Part shown: positions 53,185-61,135 of the stretch, in pieces
Layout of the letters: every line of letters begins with the position of its first letter
Numbering within the stretch: the stretch's first letter is position 1
Translations under genes and position numbers: made by a program
The notes under the pieces: generated by a model
What the model was told of the DNA's origin: nothing
The model's database searches: none
Seen by the model: the letters and a program-made list of their open reading frames with translations, nothing else
NCBI GenBank assembly: GCA_032160705.1
Contig: JAVHVE010000061.1
Span: 71,481-135,480, forward strand
Direction: 5' to 3'
DNA length: 64,000 nt
Source of the DNA: QHXM01 sp032160705
GTDB taxonomy: Bacteria > Acidobacteriota > Blastocatellia > Pyrinomonadales > Pyrinomonadaceae

Positions 53185-54849
53185 TTGAAGAAGAAGTGTC
53201 CGAGGTGTGGCAAGGAGTATGAGAACGCGAACACTCTGTGTCCGTCCGACGGCACGGTTTTAGAGAAGCTCGAAGACCCGCTCGTCGGTCAGACGCTGGC
53301 TGAAAAGTACCGCATTGAAGAACTCATCAACGAAGGCGGCATGGGTGCGGTCTATCGCGGCACGCACATCCTGATGGACAAGACTGTCGCCATCAAAGTG
53401 CTGCATCCTGCGCTGGCCGCCGACGACAAAATCGTCGCTCGCTTCTCCCGTGAAGCCAGAGCCGCATCACGCATCTCGCATCCGCATGCTCTCAACGTCA
53501 CAGACTTCGGTGAATCTGGAAACGGCATCGTTTTCCTTGTGATGGAGTACCTCAAAGGCCAGACGCTCAAAGAAGTGATTCACAGCGAAGGGCCGATGCC
53601 GCTGCCGCGCGTCACAGAGATAGTTCGACAGATTTGCGGCGCGCTCGAAGCCGCGCATGCCGAAGGCGTCGTCCATCGTGATCTCAAGAGCGATAACATC
53701 ATGCTCCTGGATATTGGCGGCGGCGATTGGGCGAAGGTGCTGGATTTCGGAATTGCCAAGATTATCGAAAAGGTTGAGCAAGACCCTGCCTTGACTGCGC
53801 CTAATTTGATTATCGGCACGCCGCAATACATGTCGCCCGAACAATGCTCGCAGGCTGCGGAGATTGATTCGCGCTCGGACATCTACTCGTTCGGCGTCAT
53901 CCTTTATGAAATGCTCGTCGGACACGTGCCGTTTACGGGCGAATCGCCGACGGCGATCATGATGAAGCATTTGCAGGAGCCGCCGCCATCTGTCCTTGAG
54001 GAGCGCAAAGATTTGCCTGCGGCGGTTGGCCGTGTCGTCGCACGCGCGATGGCGAAGCGTCCAGAAGATCGCTTTCAAACCGTCAGTGAGTTGTCGGACG
54101 AGTTGACTGCGGCTGCGGAAGAGCCGGTCGTCGCCGCTGCATTGAACTCCAACCCTGAGTCGGCTGACCGGAAGACCAATCGCATCGTCGTTCCCACAGG
54201 GTCAAATGAAGCGCCGCGCGATACCACCAGCGAAGATCACGACGAAGCAACGGTTGTCAGGGCTCGGCCTGAGCCGCTGGCCGCAGCGGAACCTGAAATA
54301 TTCAGCGACGTAATTGAAGAGCCTCAGGCGAGCTTCAATCCCTGGCGCGTGATAATTCCGGCGATGGCCGGACTGCTCGTCATCTTTGCCGTCGTCTTTG
54401 CGCTGACACGCAACTCTTCCTCTAACCCTGCGGCCAATGATAACTCTCAGCCTTTGACAGTTGACCCGGGCAGCCAGCCCGTGCAGCCCTCACAGACTCC
54501 GACAGGAGCAGGCGAACAGGACATTAAGCCCAATGCGTCTCCGACCGCGCCGGGCGCAAATACAGGCGTGACGGACACGAACCCCAACGGGGGCGCGGAA
54601 ACCGGGACGCCTGCCGGAAATACGAATGAAGGGCGCAACGATACGCAGCCAAACGAGAACACAGGCGAGCCGAAAGCCAGTCCGTCTCCCAGTAAGACTC
54701 CGAGCCAGTTGCCTACGCCGCGTTTGACGCCGACGCCGGACACCGCTCCAGACGAGCCGCCGAAGATGCCGACGCCCAAGACAACTCCTGCTGCGGGAAA
54801 CCCGAACACGCAATCACCGGGAGCAGGAAGCTCTCCAGAATTGCCCTAG
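53185..54849 (+). CDS. Membrane Ser/Thr protein kinase with N-terminal zinc ribbon
   Basis: The start is TTG 53185; it gives MKKKCPRCGKEYENANTLCP, a zinc ribbon common at the N-terminus of acidobacterial kinases. The PknB-type kinase domain (about 42-310) has the Gly loop 'INEGGMGAVYRG', K71, catalytic 'HRDLKSDN' (H164-N171), DFG at 187-189 and 'GTPQYMSPEQC'. One membrane helix lies near 390-408 ('VIIPAMAGLLVIFAVVFAL'). The periplasmic tail of about 145 residues is Pro/Thr/Asn/Gly-rich without a PASTA domain. All catalytic residues are present. Targets are unknown. Confidence 0.93.
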   Translation: MKKKCPRCGKEYENANTLCPSDGTVLEKLEDPLVGQTLAEKYRIEELINEGGMGAVYRGTHILMDKTVAIKVLHPALAADDKIVARFSREARAASRISHPHALNVTDFGESGNGIVFLVMEYLKGQTLKEVIHSEGPMPLPRVTEIVRQICGALEAAHAEGVVHRDLKSDNIMLLDIGGGDWAKVLDFGIAKIIEKVEQDPALTAPNLIIGTPQYMSPEQCSQAAEIDSRSDIYSFGVILYEMLVGHVPFTGESPTAIMMKHLQEPPPSVLEERKDLPAAVGRVVARAMAKRPEDRFQTVSELSDELTAAAEEPVVAAALNSNPESADRKTNRIVVPTGSNEAPRDTTSEDHDEATVVRARPEPLAAAEPEIFSDVIEEPQASFNPWRVIIPAMAGLLVIFAVVFALTRNSSSNPAANDNSQPLTVDPGSQPVQPSQTPTGAGEQDIKPNASPTAPGANTGVTDTNPNGGAETGTPAGNTNEGRNDTQPNENTGEPKASPSPSKTPSQLPTPRLTPTPDTAPDEPPKMPTPKTTPAAGNPNTQSPGAGSSPELP

Positions 54850-54913
54850 GCCCACAGCCAATCAAGCTCGCTTCCGAAAGCGCAGGCCGCACGGCTGATG
54901 TCTCTCCATCCTC

Positions 54914-56005
54914 TCAAGCGGGGCGTTTTTCAATTGCTTGACGAATCATGCCCGTCAGCGTCTCTTCATCATCGAACTCAAGCCCGATTTCCAGAACGTA
55001 ACAGGGCAGGTCAAACCGAAGTGAGCGCAGCTTGACGGCGTCCTTCGCCGTTGTCAGCAGGGCACGCACACCCGCTCGTTTCGCTTCAGAGACAAGCGCA
55101 TCAACATCCGTTTGCTGGTAGATGTGATGATCGTGGAAAGCGCGTGTATAGCTCAAGGTGTGTCCGTCATTTCGTGCGTGAGCGAAGAAGGCTGCCGGGT
55201 TGCCGACAGCGCAGAACGCCGCGACGGGCTGCGGCAACGAGTGATGAGTGATGAGTGATGAGTGATGAGTTGAAAGCTCGGACGCGACGCCGTTCATTAT
55301 CATTTCATCAAGAGGACAGATTGCTTTGGTGCATGTCCGGGAGATGAGAACGGGACGCCCGTCGCTCAAGCGTTCCGCTTCCTTTCGTAAAGAGCCGATG
55401 TCTTGAGACTGTTCGGCGCGAGTGAGGATGATGCAATCAGCTCGCGCCAGCCCCTTGAGCCGTTCGCGCAGTCGTCCATGCGGCAGTAGCCTTCCACCGC
55501 CCCAGGGATTCGTCGCATCAACTGTGACGAGGTCAAGGTCGCGCGCCAGACGAAGATGTTGGAAGCCATCGTCGAGGATGAAAACATCGCTGCCGAGATT
55601 CTCTTCAGCCCAGCGTGCAGCGCCTAAGCGATCCGCATCGCTAATGATGGCAGCCACGCCCTGCAACATCTCCGCCAGCAGGCGCGGCTCATCACCGCCT
55701 GCGAGCGCGTCAGCCAGAATCTGCTTGCCATCCGAGACCAACACGCGCCCTCTCGCATCGGCGCGACCGTAACCGCGCGTCAGGATGCAAACTCGGCGTC
55801 CCTTTTTCGCCGCCGCGCGGGCGATGTATTCGACGAGCGGAGTTTTGCCTGTGCCGCCCGTCGTGATATTGCCGACGCTGATAACAGGCGAACCTATTTT
55901 GTGAATCCGCAACGCGCCGCTGCGATAAAGCGCGAGCCGCGCTCGCATCGCTGCGCTGTAGAGAGCGCCGAGCGGCGCAAGAATTAATCCCGAAGCGTTC
56001 ATCAT
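54914..56005 (-). CDS. lpxK: Tetraacyldisaccharide 4'-kinase (lipid A), carrying an in-frame heptamer repeat
   Basis: LpxK phosphorylates the lipid A disaccharide at 4' on the inner membrane. The 363-residue protein has an N-terminal hydrophobic patch and Walker A GGTGKT (50-55, in 'VGNITTGGTGKTPLVEY'), then 'ILTRGYGR', 'GDEPRLLAEM' and 'VFILDDGFQHLRLARD' (catalytic Asp region). Residues about 244-256 (STHHSSLITHHSL) are encoded by a GATGAGT heptamer tract and have no counterpart in LpxK. The insert precedes 'PVAAFCAVGNPAAFF', a conserved block, so it sits at a domain junction. The start overlaps the waaA stop (ATGA). Confidence 0.92.
   Translation of the reverse strand: MMNASGLILAPLGALYSAAMRARLALYRSGALRIHKIGSPVISVGNITTGGTGKTPLVEYIARAAAKKGRRVCILTRGYGRADARGRVLVSDGKQILADALAGGDEPRLLAEMLQGVAAIISDADRLGAARWAEENLGSDVFILDDGFQHLRLARDLDLVTVDATNPWGGGRLLPHGRLRERLKGLARADCIILTRAEQSQDIGSLRKEAERLSDGRPVLISRTCTKAICPLDEMIMNGVASELSTHHSSLITHHSLPQPVAAFCAVGNPAAFFAHARNDGHTLSYTRAFHDHHIYQQTDVDALVSEAKRAGVRALLTTAKDAVKLRSLRFDLPCYVLEIGLEFDDEETLTGMIRQAIEKRPA
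55239..55270. repeat. Heptamer tract (GATGAGT, about 4.5 units) inside lpxK
   Basis: The tract has only one arm, no inverted partner nearby, and lies wholly in coding sequence. Its 7-nt period gives a 7-residue protein period (THHSSLI-THHS). Same unit as the waaA-efp hairpin 2.1 kb away. Confidence 0.9.
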
Positions 56006-57369
56006 GCCGAGAGCGCGCCGCGCGTCGAACTTTCAGTCTGCGGTAGTTCGGGCGAATCGGAAGAAGCGTTGAAAAGTGGAGCGAGGAGTTTGATTGTGCG
56101 CGCTGTCGCCCCGCGATTCCGCTCCAGAACGGCACGCGCGCGCCCGCCGATAGCCAGCCTGCGCTCGTCGTTCGCCAGCAGTCCTCTGAAAACATTCATT
56201 AGTGCCAGTGGCGTATCTTCCTCAGAAAGCGCGGGCAATTGGATGAGCGCATCTGCTTCTAGAAAGTCGCGCACGATGGCTGTGAAGTTAAACGTGTGCG
56301 CCCCTGTGACGGTGCAGACTCCTGCCATTGCCGGTTCGAGAATATTGTGTCCGCCCGTCGGGGTCAGGCTGCCGCCGACGAAAACGATGCTGGCCAGAGG
56401 ATAGACGGCGCGTAGCTCACCTATCGAATCGAGCAAAACCACATCGCACGCATAATCATGCTCGCTGCCGGGTTCCGAACGACGTGTCCAAACAAAACCG
56501 GACGATTCCAGCAGCGCGGCCACTTCAGTGAACCGCTCAGGATGTCGCGGCGCGATTAGCAATCTTGTCTGCTCACGGCCTGGCATAGAGCGGAGCTGTT
56601 TGAAGGCTTCGAGGATGATGCGCTCTTCGGGCGAATGCGTGCTGGCGGCGACGATCAAAGGCCGCCCGTCGCCGAAATGAAAACGCTCGCGCAGTTCATT
56701 AAAGAGTGCCTGCCCGCGCGCATCGTCGGAAGCGTCGAACTTCACGTTACCGGAGACGAACACGTGTTCGTGCGCGAGGCCGAGAGCGCGCATGCGTTCG
56801 GCGTCCCCGTCCGTTTGCATCAACGCGAGATCAAGATCATTGACGATGCGTTTGCTGAAGCGGCGAATGATTCGATAGCGGCGAAAGGAGCGATGGGAAA
56901 GTCTTCCATTGACGATGGCGACATTCACGCCTCGCTTCCTGCACTCACGCAGGAAATTCGGCCACAACTCCGTTTCCATGATGAGCACGATGTCAGGATT
57001 GACGGCGCGCAGCGAGCGGCGAACCGTCCATGCCCAATCGAAAGGGAAGTAGATGACGGCAGCCGCGTCCCCGCGAAAAACATCGCGCGCGATGCGCTGG
57101 CCCGTCAGCGTCGTCGTGGAAACGACGAGGGTATGGGATGGAAACTTGTCTAGAATGGCACGCGCGAGTGGACGCGCGGCCTGAGCCTCGCCGACCGAAA
57201 CGCAGTGCAACCAGATGACAGGCCGCCCCTCAGTTTCAATCGCAGGCAGTCTCCCCAATCGCTCGCGCCAGCCCTGCACATATTTCCCATGTCGGAATGC
57301 GTCCACCACGAATCGCGGCAAGAGCGCGATGACGCCGAGGGTGAGAAGAAGGCTGTAAAGAAAGTACAT
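56002..57369 (-). CDS. waaA: 3-deoxy-D-manno-octulosonic acid transferase
   Basis: WaaA (KdtA) adds Kdo from CMP-Kdo to lipid A precursor; an inner-membrane GT30 enzyme. The 455-residue protein has an N-terminal anchor ('FLYSLLLTLGVIALLPRFVVD'), 'PVIWLHCVSVGEAQAARPL' with the catalytic Glu, 'ETELWPNFLRECRKRGVNVAIVNGRLS' (about 132-158) and the donor-site 'VGGSLTPTGGHNILEPAMAG'. Length is at the upper normal range. It overlaps lpxK by 4 bp, so lipid A kinase and Kdo transferase are translationally coupled. Together they show an LPS-bearing outer membrane. Confidence 0.95.
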   Translation of the reverse strand: MYFLYSLLLTLGVIALLPRFVVDAFRHGKYVQGWRERLGRLPAIETEGRPVIWLHCVSVGEAQAARPLARAILDKFPSHTLVVSTTTLTGQRIARDVFRGDAAAVIYFPFDWAWTVRRSLRAVNPDIVLIMETELWPNFLRECRKRGVNVAIVNGRLSHRSFRRYRIIRRFSKRIVNDLDLALMQTDGDAERMRALGLAHEHVFVSGNVKFDASDDARGQALFNELRERFHFGDGRPLIVAASTHSPEERIILEAFKQLRSMPGREQTRLLIAPRHPERFTEVAALLESSGFVWTRRSEPGSEHDYACDVVLLDSIGELRAVYPLASIVFVGGSLTPTGGHNILEPAMAGVCTVTGAHTFNFTAIVRDFLEADALIQLPALSEEDTPLALMNVFRGLLANDERRLAIGGRARAVLERNRGATARTIKLLAPLFNASSDSPELPQTESSTRGALSA

Positions 57370-57370
57370 A

Positions 57371-57450
57371 AGTGATGAGTGATGAATGATGAGTGATGAG
57401 TGAAAAGGCCAAAGCTTTTACTCATCACTCATCACTCTTCACTCATCACT
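57371..57450. repeat. Heptamer hairpin, GATGAGT family (efp-waaA)
   Basis: The left arm 57371-57404 and right arm 57419-57450 are inverse copies of GATGAGT/ACTCATC units. On the minus strand it ends 1 nt before the waaA ATG and begins 7 nt after the efp stop. Confidence 0.9.
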
Positions 57451-57457
57451 TCGGGTT

Positions 57458-58021
57458 TTACTTCGCTCTTTCGATGTAGCGTCCTTCTGAAGGGGAGACG
57501 CGGATGCGGTCGCCTTCGTTGACGAAGGGCGGGACTTGAATGGTGACGCCGTTTTCGAGGGTCGCCGGTTTGTTGACGTTCGAGACGGTCGCCCCTTTCA
57601 TCGTCGGGTCGGTGCGGGTCACGGCCAGCTCAACCGAGTCCGGGAGTTCGACGCCAATAGGCGCTCCTTCATAAAATTCCACCTGAATTTTCAGCCCCGG
57701 AATCAGCCATTGAGCCGCGTCGCCCAAGTCTTCCTCGCTCAAAGCGATCTGCTCGTAGTTCTCCGTGTTCATGAAGTGATGCTGCGAGCCGTCTGAGTAG
57801 AGATACTCCATATCGTGCTGTTCGAGCGAGGCGCGCTCGACCGTGTCGGCGGAGCGAAAGCGATGCTCGAAGCTGGAGCCTGTGCGGATGTTGCGCAGCT
57901 TGGCTTGCACCATCGCGCGCAGGTTTCCGGGTGTGTGATGACGAAACTCAAGTATCTTGCAGGGCTGTCCCTCGAAGACGATGACCATGCCGCGTCGAAT
58001 CTGTGTTGCAGGAATTGCCAT
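57458..58021 (-). CDS. efp: Elongation factor P with Asn at the tip position
   Basis: EF-P rescues ribosomes stalled on polyproline. The 187-residue protein has the three beta-barrel domains and family motifs 'TQIRRGMVIVFEGQPCKILEF', 'VELAVTRTDPTMKG' and 'VQVPPFVNEGDRIRVSPSEGRYIER' (quoted approximately; last 25 residues). In the domain I loop the sequence is 'HTPGNLRAMVQAKLR', so N33 stands where E. coli has the lysylated K34 and EarP-type proteins have Arg. It therefore cannot use EpmA or EarP modification at that site. No epmA, epmB or earP lies nearby. Confidence 0.96.
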   Translation of the reverse strand: MAIPATQIRRGMVIVFEGQPCKILEFRHHTPGNLRAMVQAKLRNIRTGSSFEHRFRSADTVERASLEQHDMEYLYSDGSQHHFMNTENYEQIALSEEDLGDAAQWLIPGLKIQVEFYEGAPIGVELPDSVELAVTRTDPTMKGATVSNVNKPATLENGVTIQVPPFVNEGDRIRVSPSEGRYIERAK

Positions 58022-58172
58022 AAAAGAAGATCAATCTCCGTAGTGAAAAGTATTATCTGCTTTATCTCGGCCTTCGCATAGAGAAGGCAAGCCGTAGTGT
58101 CAGCAAACTGCGTAGTCTAGCGGGCGCTTTGGTGGTTTGTCCAGTGCCTCTACCGCAACGATTTTGCCAGGA

Positions 58173-58418
58173 CTATGCTGTGCCGTTCTCGCCAGCCGCG
58201 CTCGTGTTCGCTGAATCGTCGAGCTTGAAATAGACGCGGAGGGTGACTTGATATTCAAGACGGCCTTGCTGCAACCCGCCACGCTGCTCCATGACGACGA
58301 ACCAGGAAAGATTATGTAGAGTCTGGCGCGCTCGGTGGACAGCCACTTCGATGGCATGTGAAAAGCTCTGGTCGGATGTGCCGACAATCTCGATTCCTTT
58401 GAAAACGGTGTCAGTCAT
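58173..58418 (-). CDS. Dodecin family flavin-binding protein
   Basis: The 81-residue protein contains 'VFKGIEIVGTSDQSFSHAIEVAVHRARQT' (residues about 5-33), 'LSWFVVMEQRGGLQQGRLEYQVTLRVYFKL' and a short Ala/Asn tail, the whole dodecin fold. Dodecins form hollow dodecamers that store flavins or CoA; the central Trp in 'LSWFVV' stacks on the flavin in archaeal and bacterial members. AAGGAG lies upstream of ATG 58418. The 151 bp between it and efp hold no gene. Confidence 0.9.
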   Translation of the reverse strand: MTDTVFKGIEIVGTSDQSFSHAIEVAVHRARQTLHNLSWFVVMEQRGGLQQGRLEYQVTLRVYFKLDDSANTSAAGENGTA

Positions 58419-58522
58419 GTAGGCTGCTCCTTTTGGGTGATAATGATTAAGGTTATACCAGCTTACGAATAATCTGAAGGGTGTCAATGAAGGCTCAGAA
58501 AAAAAGGATGCCTGAAACTGAA

Positions 58523-58588
58523 AAGAGCGGGCGAGCACTCAGGGGAAACGTCGGAGGGTCTGACGTTTTCCTTCATGCTCGCCCGCTC
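58523..58588 (-). terminator. Long hairpin, probable terminator of the SprT-like gene
   Basis: AGAGCGGGCGAGCA (58523-58536) and TGCTCGCCCGCTCT (58575-58588) are perfect inverses; inside, GGAAACGTC and GACGTTTTCC extend the stem. It lies between two minus-strand genes and on that strand is followed by TTTTCAG. Confidence 0.7.
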
Positions 58589-58660
58589 TCTCTAGGAGCC
58601 CACCTACCTATCCGTTTATTACGCCCGGGTGGCCGCAAAGTTCCAGAAAATCTTCGACCT

Positions 58661-59392
58661 CTAGGCAGCGCGCTCGCGCGGGACGTGGCGTTGCCGCGCA
58701 ATCAATTCCAGCCAGCGCTGCGCTTCTTCGTAGTAAGGAAAACGCTGTTCTTCGTTGCGGAAGGCATTGGTGTGGTAATAGCGCCTGCCCTTGATGAGAC
58801 GCGCCGGATGCTTGATATGCAGCATCTCATGATAGAGCACATATTCGACGAACCATTCGGGAACTTCGCGGTCGTCGAGCGTCTTGCTGATGACGATGGT
58901 ATCGTGCGTGGCGTCGTGGTGGCCCAGGATGCGGCGTGTGCGGCGTTGCGACCATGTCAACACAGGCTTCTCAATCTCCTGATCGAAGTGGCGACGGTTG
59001 AGCCGCTGAAACAGCTTGTCCAGATCGTAAACGCGGCCACGCGCGGAAGAGACTAATTTCCGACCGCGCTGGCGGCGCGCGAGGTCTGAAGCACGCAAGA
59101 CCTGCGGCGAATAGGCGTAAGCTCTATAAACGCGCTCGTGAATCTCCGGCGTGCGTTTTCGAAGCATGCGGGCGACGAGGATAAAGGCCAGGGCGCGATG
59201 AACGTCCACGGGGGCGTTCTTGAAAATGTCTGAAATCCGCACGTAAACGCGTCCTGCGCGGAGTCGAATCTTGTGGTTGATGCCTGCGTAGGGGTAGAAC
59301 CTGACCTCTATTTCCGGCGCGGGACGGTTGCGGTCAAGCTGGCGAAAAGCTTCGCTGAACAGAGAACTGAGATGGCTCTGAGACTGTAACAT
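58661..59392 (-). CDS. SprT/M48-like zinc metalloprotein
   Basis: The 243-residue protein ends with 'EWFVEYVLYHEMLHIKHPAR', a HExxH zinc motif, with a third ligand probably in the following 'YYHTNAFRNEE'. The upstream 'RRTRRILGHHDATHDTIVISKTLDD' is the beta-hairpin typical of SprT-like and YgjP-like domains. The N-terminal half is basic and unassigned. ATG 59392 is preferred to the TTG at 59413. Cytosolic; may be a DNA-protein crosslink-type protease by analogy with SprT, but this is inference. Confidence 0.75.
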   Translation of the reverse strand: MLQSQSHLSSLFSEAFRQLDRNRPAPEIEVRFYPYAGINHKIRLRAGRVYVRISDIFKNAPVDVHRALAFILVARMLRKRTPEIHERVYRAYAYSPQVLRASDLARRQRGRKLVSSARGRVYDLDKLFQRLNRRHFDQEIEKPVLTWSQRRTRRILGHHDATHDTIVISKTLDDREVPEWFVEYVLYHEMLHIKHPARLIKGRRYYHTNAFRNEEQRFPYYEEAQRWLELIARQRHVPRERAA

Positions 59393-59483
59393 AAGGTGCG
59401 CACTCTTGACCAAAGATGGCTCAAGCTTTGATCGCAGGGGAAGCCGAAGCTATCGCTCAAGCTGTCGGAATACTCTTCAATTG

Positions 59484-59561
59484 CAGGAAAGCTCGTCCTC
59501 CATCCGATATTACGAGCCGGGCGGTCAGGGCGTCAACAAAGGCGCGAAGGCGCATCGCTAA
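59484..59561 (+). pseudogene. Possible remnant of a release-factor-like gene (GGQ motif)
   Basis: Read from 59484, a short open stretch ends 'IRYYEPGGQGVNKGAKAHR' and then TAA at 59559. GGQ followed by VNK is the peptidyl-hydrolase motif of release factors, but nothing else of such a protein is present before or after. It may be a decayed fragment or chance. The wider gap 59393-59961 has no other supported gene; a short open frame at 59416-59601 overlaps this one in another frame. Confidence 0.25.
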
Positions 59562-59775
59562 GCTATTGAAAACTCACGGAATGAACCTTTCGGGCAGTTG
59601 AGCGCAGCCGAAAGGGGAAATAATGATAGGACTTAAGGCTCTGGCTGACAGCGGTTTAAGTCAAAAAGTGGGAACAATCCCTCTGCCAGCAGAAGCTAAA
59701 TGCAAGTGAGGCGTTGGATTAACGCGGACAGGAGACTTTGAGCGCAAGTAATTTCGGCTCTTAACAAGAGAATAT

Positions 59776-59805
59776 TTGCCGCCCCGTAACACAATCCGTT
59801 ATACT
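59776..59805 (+). promoter_or_regulatory. Possible promoter of hrcA-grpE-dnaK
   Basis: TTGCCG (59776-59781) and TATACT (59800-59805), spacer 18, about 155 nt before hrcA. No CIRCE inverted repeat (TTAGCACTC-N9-GAGTGCTAA) is seen here. Confidence 0.45.
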
Positions 59806-59961
59806 CTCAAGGGAAATCCCCGCCTGCCCCGTCATTACCTGAGACAGGCGCGCCCGGAAGAAATCTTGATAGGCCGGACATTACAATGTTCTTGAGTTTT
59901 TAAGTGTCGGTGCGCTCCCCTCCTTAGATCGCTGAGCCGCGCGCCGCATCTCTGAAGCCAG

Positions 59962-61080
59962 ATGGTCAGCCGCATCTCAACCTCCCATGCAGGAAATCCG
60001 AACAGAACCGACTCGCGCGGGCAGGCTGTCTTGTCTGCAATTATCAAAGAACATCTGGTGACGGGCGAACCCGTCGGGTCGCGCACCATCTCAGACAGGT
60101 TTGCTCACGCTTCAGGTTGGAGCGCTGCGACCATCCGCAATGTGATGGGGCAACTCGAAGATGCCGGACTGGTCGAGCAGCCGCACACTTCAGCCGGGCG
60201 CATCCCGACGGATAAGGGTTATCGCTTTTACGTTGACAACATGCTGGGCGAGACGCGCCTCTCACAAACCGATCTGGCGACGATAGATTCATTTCTGAAA
60301 AGTTTACAAACTGAAGCTGGCGGTGCGCCAGACCGTCTGTTGGAAAAGGTCTCGCATGCGCTTTCGTCGCTTTCGGAGAACGTCGGCATCGTTATCTCCC
60401 CATCGCTGGCCGACAATCGTTTACAGCACATAGAATTTCTGCAACTGGCTGATAATCGGATTCTGGTCGTCCTGGTTTCTGCGCCCAACATCGTCCACAA
60501 TAAGATTATTCGCATCGAAGAGCATCTGAGCCAGGAAGAGCTTGAGCAGACGGCGCGCTACCTGAACATTGAATTCGGCGGCAAGAGTCTGCTGGCGATT
60601 CGCGCCGAGATCATAGAGATGATGAGCGAGGAGAAAGCTCTCTATGACAAGTTGCTCTGCAACGCTATCCTGCTCTGCAATCGCAGTCTGGAAGGTGAAG
60701 AGGCGACCACCGCCGACGTTTACGTTGACGGGGCGTCAAACATCTTGACCAAGCCGGATTTTGCGGACGCTGAACGAATGCACGAGCTGTTTCGCACGTT
60801 TGAGGAGAAATCGCGCCTCGTCAGAATCCTGAACGAGTGTGTCTCGCGCGACCAGACATTGGCGGGAGAGGTGCGCGTTATCATCGGGCGCGAACACATC
60901 GCGCCTTCGATGCAGGATTGTGCGCTGATTACAGCGCCCTACTGGATCGGCAATGAAGTCACGGGCACGCTCGGCGTCGTCGGACCGATGCGAATCGAGT
61001 ATGCGCGCATGATGGCGGTCGTCAACTACATGGCTCGTCATATGGATCAATTGCTGCGCGAAGAGAGCAGTGCGGCTTAA
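59962..61080 (+). CDS. hrcA: Heat-inducible transcription repressor HrcA
   Basis: HrcA binds CIRCE operators upstream of chaperone genes. The 372-residue protein has the N-terminal winged helix ('VLSAIIKEHLVTGEPVGSRTIS', 'GWSAATIRNVMGQLEDAGLVEQPHTSAGRIPTDKGYRFYVD', about 50-92) and the GAF-like and dimerisation domains ('IGREHIAPSMQDCALITAPYW', 'GTLGVVGPMRIEYARMMAVVNYMA'). Length is slightly above typical. It heads the operon with grpE and dnaK. The ATG lacks a clear Shine-Dalgarno. Confidence 0.95.
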   Translation: MVSRISTSHAGNPNRTDSRGQAVLSAIIKEHLVTGEPVGSRTISDRFAHASGWSAATIRNVMGQLEDAGLVEQPHTSAGRIPTDKGYRFYVDNMLGETRLSQTDLATIDSFLKSLQTEAGGAPDRLLEKVSHALSSLSENVGIVISPSLADNRLQHIEFLQLADNRILVVLVSAPNIVHNKIIRIEEHLSQEELEQTARYLNIEFGGKSLLAIRAEIIEMMSEEKALYDKLLCNAILLCNRSLEGEEATTADVYVDGASNILTKPDFADAERMHELFRTFEEKSRLVRILNECVSRDQTLAGEVRVIIGREHIAPSMQDCALITAPYWIGNEVTGTLGVVGPMRIEYARMMAVVNYMARHMDQLLREESSAA

Positions 61081-61135
61081 ATATCGGAATCAGACGGCCC
61101 TTGCGCGCGTCTTCCAGGGGGGTAACAAACCTGTG

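Noticed and set aside
59416..59601. 61-codon open frame downstream of the SprT-like gene
   Set aside because: No Shine-Dalgarno, no recognised product, and it overlaps the GGQ-containing frame; neither is convincing as an intact gene.
59602..59960. A riboswitch, 6S, SRP, tmRNA or RNase P RNA in the gap before hrcA
   Set aside because: None of the conserved core strings of these RNAs could be found by reading both strands.
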